A stretch of DNA of 64,000 nucleotides, from positions 2,046,001-2,110,000 of the forward strand of contig NC_089572.1 of the NCBI RefSeq assembly GCF_040115645.1. Reading direction: 5' to 3'. Below the pieces are notes generated by a model. The model had not been told where the DNA came from and did not search any database. It saw nothing but the letters and a program-made list of their open reading frames with translations. Position 1 is the stretch's first letter, and every line of letters starts with the position of its first letter. The DNA is from Euwallacea fornicatus. Lineage: Eukaryota; Arthropoda; Insecta; Coleoptera; Curculionidae. This document shows positions 10,201-22,800 of this stretch, in pieces. The position numbers and the translations under genes are program-made.

Positions 10201-13200
10201 GCCGCCGCTATGCGTTACGTTGGGTGGAAGATAAGCAATAACGCAAAAACACGAACAGCCACTTGACAGTGGTAGTTTTTGTGGTTACTGGAAAAAACCC
10301 CCCTTTAATCGAAATATAGTGTTTTTGCTCTTTAATTAGTGACTTGTCTTTAGATTTTCCCACAAAAAAAAAACGATTATGAGTCCCAGAACCGCTCACC
10401 TATACCGAAACCCTGGAGAACGATTAATTCTAAGCGCGTTCCAATAGATGGCACTCGCGAATATACTCAAGTTCCTTCCGTAATTGAATACTTCATCTTT
10501 TCGCCGTTAGATGGCCGATTTATAGAAAGATACATGCTTATAGACAAAGGGCCGTTAGGTGGAAGCCACCCTGTGTAAATCACGTTAGTTGGCGCCCAGT
10601 TTTGATTGAATCAAATGCAATAGTGCAAACTCACTGAGAAGAGCGCTCTTTTACATAGATAAGTGCGAACTCTCGAATTTGTCCATGTTTTTTCCATAAA
10701 ACCATTTACTATTACGTAGAGATAGCTCTGAGCGTTCAACGTCGGGTGTTGCTGCTGATTGTTCATGTTGCAGAAGACCAGGAGATTGTTTTTCATTAAG
10801 GAAGGATCTCAGGATATTACACGTATGCAGTACGGCTGCTTTTTTGGCTCTTGGGTGTGCACTGCTTAAAAGTTCAAATTCATTTAGATATCTCCTGAAC
10901 GTATATAGTATGATGTATGCTGCTAGCATTAGAGATGGGATGATCTTCTGTTTCCTTAATCTGTGTACTTCGTTTGCGATTTTCTGATATTTACTCTTTT
11001 TTGCTCTGGATTTCATGAGACCGTTTTGATTTGAATGCGTTGCTAAAACAGTTAAATAAGTGGTTGTCTCGAAATAGTGTCGAGTCTGTCGTGGGTGATT
11101 GTCCTGTCTGTCCGAATTCCTGTAGGTCCTAATAGAATCTATACAGTTTATTCTCCAATACCAGTTCTGGCCATTGGGACTGATATGATTGATTGTAGGA
11201 ATGGAGGCCATATCTAAGTGCCAGTGCTTGATGGATAACTTTTGCTACTGAATTCTGTCTGCTAGTATAGGCGCCTAAACTTTGTAACCAGACGGTATGT
11301 GATCTATAGTTACTGAGAATAAATGGTGTTTTCTACATTTATTGTGCACTTAATTGAGATCCTTCAGTATATATTTTTATAGTTATTAGTGGGTATAACT
11401 TCATTTATATTGCAACTATAAAAGCCTCTATTTCAGATAGTAATTACCCGTCTTCCAGAACTTTGTATGTCCTTTATTTGTCCATTGAGTCTTAGTTCAT
11501 GAGCTTATAGTGCGTTCCATGCAACTATTTCGTCTCCCATTCTGTTGTCTTTATACGTGCCCTATTTTTTAGTGACGGAAATCTTGATGGTGATGAATGG
11601 ATGAATAAATGAAGGGGAAAGCTCCTATCTAGTAGAATGTTATCAGACGGAAGATTATCACATTCGCAAATAACATCAGGATGATCTATTATGACTCATA
11701 ATACCTATTATGACGAGGTATCAGATTAAATCCCATTAAATCACGGCAGATTCAATAAAATTTAAAGTAATTTACCTTCGAATTTAAAAGTCCGCTTGGA
11801 ATATTACTCATTACTGGAAATAAATCATTTTACGTTGGATGAAGTCCTCACTGATAATACTTATAATGGCTCGAACTAACTTCGCCGACTGCGTCCAGAA
11901 AAACCACCCCCTTTAACCCAATTCCTCGTCGAAAAAGGGGCATAAATTCTCTCCAAACAATGAAATCGCGTAATGAACAAGCCCCTTTTGCAGAGCATTA
12001 ACATGATGCACGACGCAGTAATACACATACACCGGTCGGCGACGACGTGAATTATTCATAGCGCGTTCGCAACGTTTGCACTCGACATGGCGAACGATAA
12101 ATTACGGATTAATCCAGAGCTCACGGTCCTCCGCACAACAGGTACTTTTAATTAAAAGAGTATCGGACAACAACCCCTCCGTCCCCTCTTTATAGCCCAC
12201 CGAAATTGGTACTTACGGGGGATTTGTTTATCACAAAAATGCTGCTGTCATCGTGGAGAAATATGTTGTTCTGAACATCGAATGTTATGCTTCTAATAGG
12301 GTGTGTGCGACTCTTCCACAAGCCGAGTAGTCTGGAAGACAGTCCGGTAGATCTTCGGTCTATGAGGCTATACTCGAAAATCTACAATTAAAGACAAACA
12401 TTTTTATTTAATGAAAAAATTTGCAATAAATTCTTTCCAACTGGTAACAACCAACAAGATCATAAACTGTCAAAAATATGTCCAAAGAGTTCCGACCGAT
12501 ATTCTGAAAATCCGGAATCGGTTTATCGCTCTGTTAAGACAGACTGATCAGGGGCAGATTTCAATATTTTCGCGTTAAAATTTAAACAATTATGGACCTA
12601 CGTTTACACGGTGTGTCCAAGGTCCAAAGATTCTCGCCTTGCGAATAATGTAATAATTCTCCTTTTTTTTAGGGAAAAAGAAGTCATAATTGATGTACCA
12701 ACAAACCTTATTATCAGCATACGCCACCACAAGATTATCTGAATTAACAGCTAAAGCAGTGGGCCCCGCTTCAAACCTTGGCAATTTCCCCTCAAATGAG
12801 TATCCGTCCTTGGTGTGTTTAAAAGTAGCAATGTTACTCTTGGCATCAGCCACCACAACATACTTCCCGCACTTTGACGTAGTCAGCAGACGCACAGTGT
12901 CTTCTAATCCACACGCTTTAAGGTCGATTCTTTGAGATATAAACGGATCGTTATCTACCACGTCATAAACTATCAATTTTCCGATACTGAGGGCGGTGAA
13001 GAGCTGCTGATACTTATCGTTGAACGCTGCCTGCACGCAGCACACCAGATTGTCATCCAGATCCATTTTGTCTAGCCTCGGTTCTCCATTGTTCTGTAAT
13101 CATTGCCAAAAAAAAAAATGTTTTCGGAATCGAATTTAACAAAACTAACCATATCTAAGCGATAAAGTCTGAAGCCTGAATAAGTGGCCACAAATATCCA

Positions 13201-14478
13201 CTTTCCATCGCGCGACATGCTCGCACACAAAACACTTTCGGCCTCGTCCTCGCCTTCCCAGTTTTTACCTATGCGCTGAATGATGACTAGCTTCCGCGGT
13301 TTTTCTTGAGTCTTCGGCAGTCCAGACAGTGACCACACTTCCACATGTTTAGTATATTTCAAGAGAATTCTGCGATCGGACCCCGAGGTTACATGAGCGC
13401 AAGAAGCGTATGCAATTGGGGCGTATTTAATAAGGGTTTTAGGCGGATGATAGCTGCACACCAGGTAACTGTCCAAGCCTGCAGAATACAATCTTTCTTT
13501 GAAGAAAACTAAACCGCGCACGTCGTGGTCGTGGATTTTCCTCTGGATAGATTTTACCCATTTCATGTTGGTTCCTATATGGTGACCAGGATGAAAATTA
13601 AGGTTTGCATAAATTTTTGAGTGATTTATTTCCCTTACCAACTTTTACCTTTTCATAATTGGAAATCAAAGGATCCACCCCAGCACAATAAACTGACTCT
13701 TCTTTATCATCCACACAAAGGGCAGTAATGTCTGCTTGATGTGACTGATAGCTCTCAATCTGAGCACCAAGTTTTCCATCCCAAAGTGTGAGCACACCCC
13801 GTGAATCTCCACTAAATATTGTCAAATCACTGAAAACGTGTAAGCACCACACAACAGTGTCCTTCTTGGATTCTGAACGCCCCAAAACCATTTTGTGAAT
13901 GGCATGGCCAGTTTTAACATTCCAAATTCTAACTGCATTTATACTTCCTGCCACCACATATTGCCCATCTGGGCTGTATTTAAGACATAGAAGACGACCC
14001 TCTTGTTTGTCAAGAAATTTTTCAAAAATTGCCCCATCTAGGTCTGCCCTAAATATGTTTATGTAGCCCTGCTCTGTGCCAATGGCAAGCATATTTTGAT
14101 GACAATCAAGGCATGTCCCAGCTTCGCCAGTAATTGACCACTTGCCTTTTATGGTCAAGCTGTACAAGTCGAATTCTATAAGTGAGCCGTGCAAGCCTAC
14201 ACTAAAAAGACGACCATTGGACCAAGCCAAACCTTCGATGGTGAAATTATCGAAGTGAGAAGGAAATGTTTTTTCTACGAAGGGAATATGCGTTAAGTTC
14301 CATATTTCCACGCTTGCGTCAGCCCTAAAGAGGTAATTTTATGTGGTTTTTTAAATGGGGCCATAGATACTTACCTGGCTACAGCTAGTTTTCCACTTTT
14401 TGGATCTAAAGCCATACAGTAAATGGCGTAGGCTTCGGGCCGGTAAAAACCCACATTGTGTATTGTGCACTGAGGCAT
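7217..14478 (-). CDS. UTP4: UTP4/cirhin, WD40 protein of the small-subunit processome
   Basis: WD-repeat protein of the t-UTP/UtpA complex that starts 18S pre-rRNA processing in the nucleolus. Exons: 14478-14375, 14324-13639, 13574-13150, 13093-12707, 12381-12217, then 7486-7393 and 7336-7217. All junctions keep phase except the one across the 4.7 kb intron: exon 5 ends in phase 0 while the next seen exon needs phase 2. A small exon of length 3n+2 is therefore missing from my model. The 660 residues found compare with about 686 in human UTP4. Recognisable blocks are MPQCTIHNVGFYRPEAYAIY at the start, many WD units, the IFLHDDSSIFVINK strand, and the ending VAVEVNPLSLLEKLPPAF followed by AQKTFGSK. 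The big intron holds a Tc1 remnant and a non-LTR retrotransposon remnant. Confidence 0.9.
7940..8870 (-). mobile_element. Degenerate Tc1-like transposon
   Basis: Lies in the long UTP4 intron. On the minus strand, pieces in several frames line up with a Tc1-type transposase in the right order: an N-terminal 'ISLSSVQRVL' helix-turn-helix-like piece near 8840, 'RRAGSGRERAAT' near 8760, 'YEYLTEVLEDHVASF' near 8270 and 'VWPVQTSDLNQIELDAWDGI' near 8120. Stops and frameshifts separate them. No intact protein remains. Confidence 0.75.
10660..11640 (-). mobile_element. R2/R4-type non-LTR retrotransposon, 3' part
   Basis: Lies in the long UTP4 intron. On the minus strand, broken frames near 11440 read 'LLSEIEAFIVAIQDEVIPT', then 'NNYKKYILKD', then after further frame breaks KKSKYQKIANEVHRLRKQ and KKAAVLHTCNILRSFL. 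This order matches the region after the reverse transcriptase in R2/R4-like elements ('GF..AIQD.V..TRNY.K.I', '...QKA.ILNT.RI.RKFL'). A 186-codon frame (11211-10651) covers the end. The reverse transcriptase and endonuclease motifs are absent, as expected of a 5'-truncated dead copy. Confidence 0.7.
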
Positions 14479-15008
14479 TTTAAAAGGGCCGTTATCAATA
14501 TTTAAGGGATGAAAACATAAAATACGAAATTATTTATCCATTGTAACATAACCCCACTTAAGCACGTGAGCCGATGACGGCTGCGTGCTCATACATATGT
14601 CATGAATTGTGAAAAGACCCTGACGTCACTGTGTGGCAGTAGCCGGTTTAATTTTTAATCAATTTTTTTTTTTAATCTTAATGCATGCTTTGCTGGTTAC
14701 TAAAACCAAATTCAATAAAACAATAATTACCGTGATATTAATATCGGAATAATTAAGTTAAAGGCTTGAATTTGAAATAAGGGCCCGAAACTTAACCGCA
14801 TCCGAGGTTGCCGCGTTTCTCTTCTTGGCTAGGTACTAATTTTTCTACTTTGGCAACAATGATGGTTTTATTTATTTAGTGAGGTCACCGTTCGAATTCA
14901 GGTGTCAAGTGCGAAAATCAGAATATAGGAAATTGAACATTTTTGCCTTTAAACGTCGTTACTTTAATGGATCTTTCAATTATTTAAGACCTAATTACTT
15001 TACCTCCA
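14479..15008. promoter_or_regulatory. Shared UTP4/THAP upstream region with a CRE palindrome
   Basis: 530 bp between divergent start codons. A perfect 8-bp TGACGTCA (14621-14628), the ATF/CREB consensus, lies 143 bp from the UTP4 start. Near 14562 'gcacgtgagccg' faces 'cggctgcgtgc' as an imperfect inverted repeat and includes an E-box CACGTG. A bidirectional promoter is inferred from the geometry. Confidence 0.5.
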
Positions 15009-15653
15009 ATGGTACAGTATTGTTCTGCATTTAATTGTCGACGCGAGACTATACCCGGGTTGAAATTAAAATTTCACAGGTACTTTACCCTCGATTTTAC
15101 TTACTAATACCTAATGATGATAATAAATAAAACATTTCCCAGATTTCCTAAGGATGTGTCTGTAAGAGAAAAGTGGTTAAATGCAGTTAAAAGAAAAGGT
15201 TTCAAACCCAGCAAAAGTGCTGTTATTTGCCAAAAACATTTTAGAGACGAGGATTATTTCATCAACCCCTACGGGAATAAGGTATTAAATAAAGGCGCCG
15301 TACCGTCAATTTTTGACTTCTTTGAGGATGCCAAGCCAAAAAGTAGAAAAGTTTTAGTTAGAAAAGCATTGGAAAATACTGTATCATTGAAACCAAGTCA
15401 AATTAATCAAAAATCAACTGATGTACACATTCTCCCTGAAGTGAACTTAGGCGAAAATGAATCTATAGCCAGAAAAGTACAGGAACAAAAAGAAGTTCAA
15501 GAAGCTGGGTCACAGCTCACATCCACAGAAATAAATTCCATATCAGAATTTTCGTCTTTACTCCAAGTGAAACCAAGTAAAGTTGAACTTAAACTTGAAA
15601 AAGTGTTGCTTCAAGATGGATTGCTAGAAACTCCGAATCAAAAATCAAAGTAG
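15009..15653 (+). CDS. THAP-domain zinc-finger protein
   Basis: Two exons, 15009-15079 and 15143-15653, joined in phase across a 63-bp intron, giving 193 residues. The THAP C2CH zinc ligands are C5, C10, C53 and H56. The other hallmarks are present: W35 in REKW, the FP after the first strand, and an AVPSIF-like end (about residues 76-81). THAP domains bind DNA and are found in host transcription factors and in P-element-type transposases. Here the rest is a short, Lys/Ser-rich, probably disordered tail with no transposase or coiled-coil catalytic part, so a small DNA-binding regulator is more likely. The start places the domain at residue 1, as in nearly all THAP proteins. No orthologue is assigned. 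Confidence 0.88.
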
Positions 15654-16802
15654 AGAACAAAGAAATTGTTTTATATTTGTCCTCTTTACTTATGCTTTTT
15701 CTTGTTCAAAGGAAGCATTGCATATATGATAGTATGTTAAAGGCATTAAGAACAGTACAAGGACATGCAAAGTATGTTACATAGCCAAACTAGATGTAGA
15801 ATTTATAGAAAGTGCCAAAAGCTGCATTAATTCAGAATACTATAATGTAACAAACTTATTTTGATGTAACCAGCAATTTTTGGATCATTGTAGTATATTC
15901 TAAAAAAATTACTTTATCTCATGTAATATATTTTTATGCTTACCTTACACCCTATTCATTCTGACTGCATACCTTTGACATCCAAACTAGAAAAGAATCT
16001 AAGGACACAAAAGGATTGGAGTAGTGCAGGTTAGGAAAACACGATTTCTTTAAAACTAGTATTTTACACTTAAATAACAAATTCCTCTATACAAAAAAGC
16101 GACTCTACTAATACGATAAAAAATGCTTTAGCTATTCTAAGGTTTGTATGTATCTAAAAAGTTGTAGAAACAAGGCCATGATATTAGGGTAAACGTGCGC
16201 TTATAGCAGTTGTGCTAATTAAAAAAATATACAACACACGATAATTTTAATTAATATGGCAATTTATAAAATCATAGATGAAAGGGAAGAATCCCTGTAA
16301 CGATAAGGCCTAAACGTAAACGTACATTCAAATCAGCAGCGTGGACCATTGGTTAATTCATTATTGTCCTACCAGTATTGAATCATTTTCTAACATTAAA
16401 AAGACGGATTCACTTAATCGTATTTAACGACCGCCTCTAGACATTGAAAACGAGACCGTGTATAATGATATGTATGCTCACATCGAATATAGGAAAATAA
16501 CAGAGGGCCGCCGCACGACCCCACACAAACCTATTTGATTTGTTTTCAACAAATGGCCAATATACAGCAATAATCTCTTATCACAAAGTGGGGATAAACG
16601 AAAAGGTCGCTTTCAGCGTTTCAATACCTTCTAAAGCCTCATCGGGTTTGGCGCGTGCGCGCACTTTATATTATGTGAGGTATTTGGTTCCACTGTGCGT
16701 CCCAAATTTCAGTTATTTATGGGCAGAGATGAAATGGACGTCTTAATTAGTCTTAGACGCTGCTTTGCATAATATCACCCTTAACAATATATATACATAT
16801 AA
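15654..16802. other. Convergent 3' region of the THAP gene and lap
   Basis: AT-rich sequence between two converging stop codons, presumably both 3' UTRs. Several aataaa-like words are present. No gene, RNA or clear transposon is seen. Confidence 0.5.
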
Positions 16803-19800
16803 TCAGTGGAAGAGCAGCTGCTGTTGCGCCCCCAATGAGGATGGTTGCTGAGGCATACCGGTCATAGGGTTAAGGGGTGCCACCACAGGTGCCATCGGTT
16901 TCATTGCCTAAAATTTACCACTCATAAATGGTTTAATGGAAAAGTCATATTAACATATTTCTTCGTTAATATCTTTAATGAAGTAGGAGAATTCGACTAC
17001 CGGCCGCTTTCCATATCAACCAGCCACATTTCACTATTAACTTATCAACATTGGCTCGCCACACTCTTGTTTTTACTAATAATAATTTATTCTATTAGTG
17101 TACCTACCATGGGGGTCAAAAGAGGATAAGCCGGGTTAATCAAGGGGGTAGGACCACCGGAAGCCGACGTCGCGAAATTGGTGCTAAAGGGCACATTGCT
17201 GACTTGCTGGTTCATGGGTTTATAGCCCACGCCAGTGGTGGCAGACATAGGTTGAGGTGTCCAACTCGGTTTCGATCCGTTCTTAGGAGAATTCCACTGC
17301 ACGCCCCTGAAAGAATCGAACACGTACTGCATGCACAAAATATGGATACTAGACAATACTTGATAGTTTGCTTCCTGTCGTTGATAGTAAGATTTTCGGC
17401 TAAGGACGCTAGACTAGACTCTAAATCGCCTGTCAAAAGACCGCCATTACCGTTGGTTTGCTGGTTACCATTGAGGTTGTCGTTAGAATTGCCATTGGTC
17501 GCTTGTCCGTTGGTGTTGATGGGCTGCAGTACGCCCCCCAGGGGATCGAAAGCTCCTGAAGCTAAAATAGCATTGATGAGGTCATAATGTAGAGAAAACA
17601 ATAGATGAATTTGAGGTGCGTGTAAAAAGCATGAAATATTGAGGATACCCAAATATCGAAGAAAAAAATCACCTGCATGACGGGACACTTCGTCGCAGTT
17701 GAAGACGAGGAGTAATAATAAGAATCTCCCACCCACCGTCGGCTTAGAACAAAGCGTTAGAGTAACAAAAAATCAGCCATTTTCTGGATAAGAACCCACT
17801 ACATTACCATCATCGACAACGCATTGTTCTTGGAAAAAAGCGAGCACTTGCTGCAACTGTTTCTCATCCTGATGGGTGGGGGAGTTAAGGTCTAAAAGGG
17901 GAGGGGTGTTATCTTCGTTCAGGAAAGGGTTGTAGGAAGGAGGGAAAAAATTCTCTTCGGCTGCTTGCGTGGAAAGAACACGTCACAATGAATTAGCTGG
18001 TGCCTTGATGAGAGCAGTGATTATGACTTTAATAGAGTTGGGCAGAAAATCTTTTTATCCAGGAAAGGCTTACTATCGCCTTCTTTAGAAAAATTATGAA
18101 AAACTAAACGACTTTTTGTTTCTATCACTTTTTAAGATTTATAAAGAAGGACAATTGTAACTGTAACGCCATTATGCCTGCAAGATTACCAAGGTGCACT
18201 GGAGTGGCATACAAGAAGGATAACTTTCTGATTGTTCCCTGGATGAAAAAATTTACAGTTTTCCCCAACTCTAAATCTTCACGGAAAAGCAATGTCGTCT
18301 GTACTTACTCGGAGCTTCGGTGTTGCCGAATACGGAAGCGAAACTGTCCTCGGGCACAAATTCACCCCGAAGTTTGCTGTTGGGAAGGGAGGAAGTCATT
18401 TGCAGAGACTGGACGCCGTAACCTGCAATTTATTGAATTATCGACAAAGAGACACGGGTGTCTCAAAATCAATTCGTCAACGAAAATGAGTCGAGAATCA
18501 TTTATGCAAAAAAAAATTGAAAAAATCTCCTTGAAATCAACGTATTTTCTTTATTGGCTAACCCATATGCACAACAACGTCAATAAATAAACTTTCCTCC
18601 AGACTGTTGAATAACGTAGAATCAGATAAATAAATGATGGACTTACCGTTGCCGTTCATCACCCAAGCACTGGTCTGTTGCTGCTGCAACGTAAACGCGT
18701 TTGCGACGGACACCGGGTGGTTGTTGAAGTTATCCATAAAGGGATTGTTCAGTTGCAACAAGTCGTCAGATGCCTTCACCGGTGTCGGCACGGCTTCCGC
18801 GCCGAACAAATCCACCGCCGGCGTCGATTGGTTTGACAGCGCCGAAGACGACGCGCTCAGAAAAGGATTGTTGGCTGATGCTGAAGATCCGGACGAAGGT
18901 GACGACAGCTTCGACTGCGCCCACAATTAAACAAATAAATTGCCAATAAAAGTTTCAGAGTATTTCATTTTGTTCCTCAAACTTTTCCAGCTTTACGGGA
19001 TGTTTACTTTAACTATTCACCGGATGGCGAAATTTGGATAAACAGTTTATGAGATACTTTTCACGTATAAACATATTTATGCTCCTTGGCTTACCTTAAA
19101 CTGATTCATTGCAGCCTCTTCCTCCGCCAGAACCTTCATCTTCAGACTTTCGTCGATTCCATTCACAGAGTCTAAGCGTCCGCTCGATGCCACGTTACCA
19201 AAAGCATTGCTGGTCGAGTTCAAAGCGGTCACGCCCGACTTTACGTTCTTCAGATTGTTGGTGCTGTCTCAAAAAGATCTCCATTTAATATTAAAATTCA
19301 GTTGACGGTGCCAGAGCTTTCGTACCTGGTCGAGTTGGTAGTCGTCGACGATTTCTTGCCGTCCAATTGGTTGTAGTGTTGTTCTAAGGCGTCCAGCAAA
19401 CTGCTCGGGGCTTTGGTCAAGTCTGGAATATCGCCTTTGTCGATACCGACGTTCTGGATGCAAACCACAGAAGGATAATAGTACTTATGTGTGTTATGTA
19501 TCGAATAAAAGAGCTTGAGTTTGGAATGATGCTTTTTCAATTATTTTCATCGTTAAGGTGACTTTTATAGAAACGAAGAAATCACGACAGAGCATTACTC
19601 CATTCCCCTATTGCCGTTGAAACTATATCTTGCTCGCAAAATTACCAGGAGTAACATTGGAGTTAAATACTCACCTCTGCTACTTTCAAAAACTCCCCGA
19701 CACTGTCCATCCGCACCAAAAACTTCTTATAAATGTCCAGTGCCTCCTTGCACTGCTTCTTGTTCATATCGAAGTATTTTTCTGCAAGTTCGAGGCCTCA

Positions 19801-22800
19801 TTAATCAAACGATTATCGGGGATATTAATAGTGGAACGATATCGGTTAAGATTTGAGAAACGTAGTCGCCCTTCCCATGAAATTTTACGGCGGTCAATAA
19901 AAGGGCTACTCACCTAATAAATTAATGATGGCGTCGTTATAACACGCGAACAGTCTTATGAGGTCTCGAAACATTAGCATAAAGCACATGTTGATTATGC
20001 CGTTGGTGAGATCATTCGCGGTGCAGTCGAACTCCAGGAGAGCCCCCAGTTGACTTTGAAGTACGGGGATGGTTTTCAGTAGTTTGTCCGCGCTCATGGT
20101 GCGCAGCATTCCGTCCTCCTTTCTAAATAATATACGAATCGTCTCCTGATCATGTGTATTGCCAATACGACCGTTTTGGTCGTTTGGTGCTAAGCGCAAG
20201 GGCAAGCGGCCCGCTTGAAGAGCAGACTTACCCTCTCTTGACTTTGCAGAAATCGAAGGCCACCGTCCGGTAGGAGAGAGCTTTTTCGTTCAAGTATCGC
20301 GCGTATCTGCGTATAAAGGGTGACATTTCGTAACCTGAAAAATTAGCTTGTTACACCACGTTCCAGAGTGAAAAAATGATCGTTTTTCTACGATGAAATA
20401 TAATTTCGGCGCGCCGAATCTGCGAATTAACAAATGACCAATTTCAATGCAGGGCGGCATGCGGGACTGCTTTAAACGCCTCAGTCACGATACAAAAACG
20501 AATTAAGCTTAGAAGTTAAGGGCATTTCATGCATCACGATATACTAATCACTTACCAGTCTTGGCATTTAGTATTCCTAAGCACATAAACATAAATTATA
20601 TTAGATACACGTGGCCAGTAATGTAAAAAAAAATCGCAAGATACGATAAAGGTTTTAAACCTATAAGATTTCATTATTGATGGCACCAACGCACATTATG
20701 AATCCTTAAAAGCTAATCGGATGGAATAACCGTCTGCTTATGTCAAACTCACCTTGAAGACCTCCTTTATCTAAGAAATTACTCAGCTGGAATGTCGTGT
20801 TATTGGACGCCAGAAACTGCGTAAATCTCTGTAAAAAAGAAGGGAAAAGTGTTGATACTGCAAGGGAAAAAACGATTTTTTCTATTTTTATTACTGTGCT
20901 TGGTCACAATTGACGAGTCGTACATAGATCGGCCTTAAAGAATAAGGAATCATCGCATTTCAAGCGAACTAAAGCTGAAAGAAATTTCACGAAGAGGATG
21001 GGAAGACATAGAATCAAACTTTACTGAAAATTTGGTACTCAGTTATGTATATTACTAAAGTGTACCAATACTTTTGCCCCTCACTGTATGTCCAAAAACT
21101 TTCGTAGCACCTAAAGCGTCAATTCATGCCAACGTTCCCGTACTTGTAACGAACGATATTGTGGAATATCTGCATATAAACAGGCTTTAAGGCCCTTGCA
21201 TCTTACCGAACGCTACGCCGTGCGTCGCGCGTGTACGCAATGTCGCGCGTGTACGCAATGTCGCGCGTGTACGCAATGTCGCGCGTGTACGCAACGTCGC
21301 GCCTGCTTTAAAAGCCATCTTACACACTTGCATTGCAATGTACGATTATCATTGGTGGATATTTAGTTAGCTGTCTCGTTCTGATCAATTGAACTCCAAG
21401 CTGAACGTGTCCTGGACAGTCCATGAAGGACATCTTGTAATTTAAATGGTTTCGACGATGAGCCGATCAATATTGCCGACCTTCCCCATTTCCCCTTAAA
21501 GTGGTCAGCGTATCACATGACGTAATGGATACATTCAATAGCAGATAATAAATTGTTTTAGATAATAAATCATATTGTTTTTCGCGGTTAAAGTTTACAC
21601 AATAATTTCGAGATAACCAGAGACATTTGTTTCGTTACGAATGGACGATTTTACGTGTTTTCAGACGTATTTAAACTCCATTAATCGCAACATTTGCCGG
21701 ATTTAATAATCGGGTGTTCCTGCGAAACTCCCAGATTCAGGAAATGCACAATGTAATTTCCTAGATATTGCACGTAATTTATGAAAATTAGCCATTTTTC
21801 CGGGAATATTTCTCGTCGACATCGTCGAGGGAACTATGGCAATCCGAGCAACGGCGACGAGGTGCTCCCCCGCTAGTCTCAAAACGGGGACCAAAAACGA
21901 TAGCCGGGGGCGCATGACTCGAACAGAAAACGGTACTACGAGGCAAATAAATTAACGAACGTAATTGTTTCTACGTCTTAATTCACTGATCAAAATAACT
22001 ACCATTAACGAATTTTTTGGGCATGAGAGGACATCGCAGGTAATCCTACTGGGCCGCAACGGTGTTAGAGTTAATGTGGTGTAGAATTTTCAACGGCTGC
22101 CTCAACTATTTTTAAAACAAACCGATAAGTTGCCAATGTTTATTATTCCCGCAGGAATCCGATGTAAACTGTCTAAGGTAACACGCAGTATCTGCCACTT
22201 AAATGCCCCGAATTTATGGATTTGCGCTAATTAAAAGAGGGCGATCGCAACAGACCAGGGTCGGAGTTACCCGCGGGGCGTCCAAGAATACCCTGCAGGT
22301 GACACGCGGGAGGGAATAATTCTTCGGCTTATTTCACGACTAAAAGGTCGAGCGAACTTGAGGCCGCGAACACTGTGACACCCGTCTACGGGGCGTTCAT
22401 GTTTTCGCAAATTTTCCAGTTTCGATATTCCCGGCTTTGACTCTTAACGGACAGCCTCCGATGAAGTTTTAAAATTCTTAGAAACACTGCGTTACACAGT
22501 ATAAATTCTAATTTCATCTGGCGACTAACAAAAAAAAAGTTTTTCTCATTTTTCTCCCGACGAAGAGGATGTGAAAAAACCGCAAGGGGCCAGAAAATGC
22601 CTAAACAAAGTGAAAACTTCATTTTGCGTTTTGGTAGCTGCCAGCGGCGCACCGCGAAAAACTTCAGGGAGAGAAAAGGAGGCGCAATCCCGAAAAAAAT
22701 ACCGCCCTGCGCCTTGCCGAAACCGTTCGTCATGCGCAATGATGCAAGTCCGACGGCGTGGACTGCACTCCGAATCTCTTAGGTAAATATCTCAGAAACT

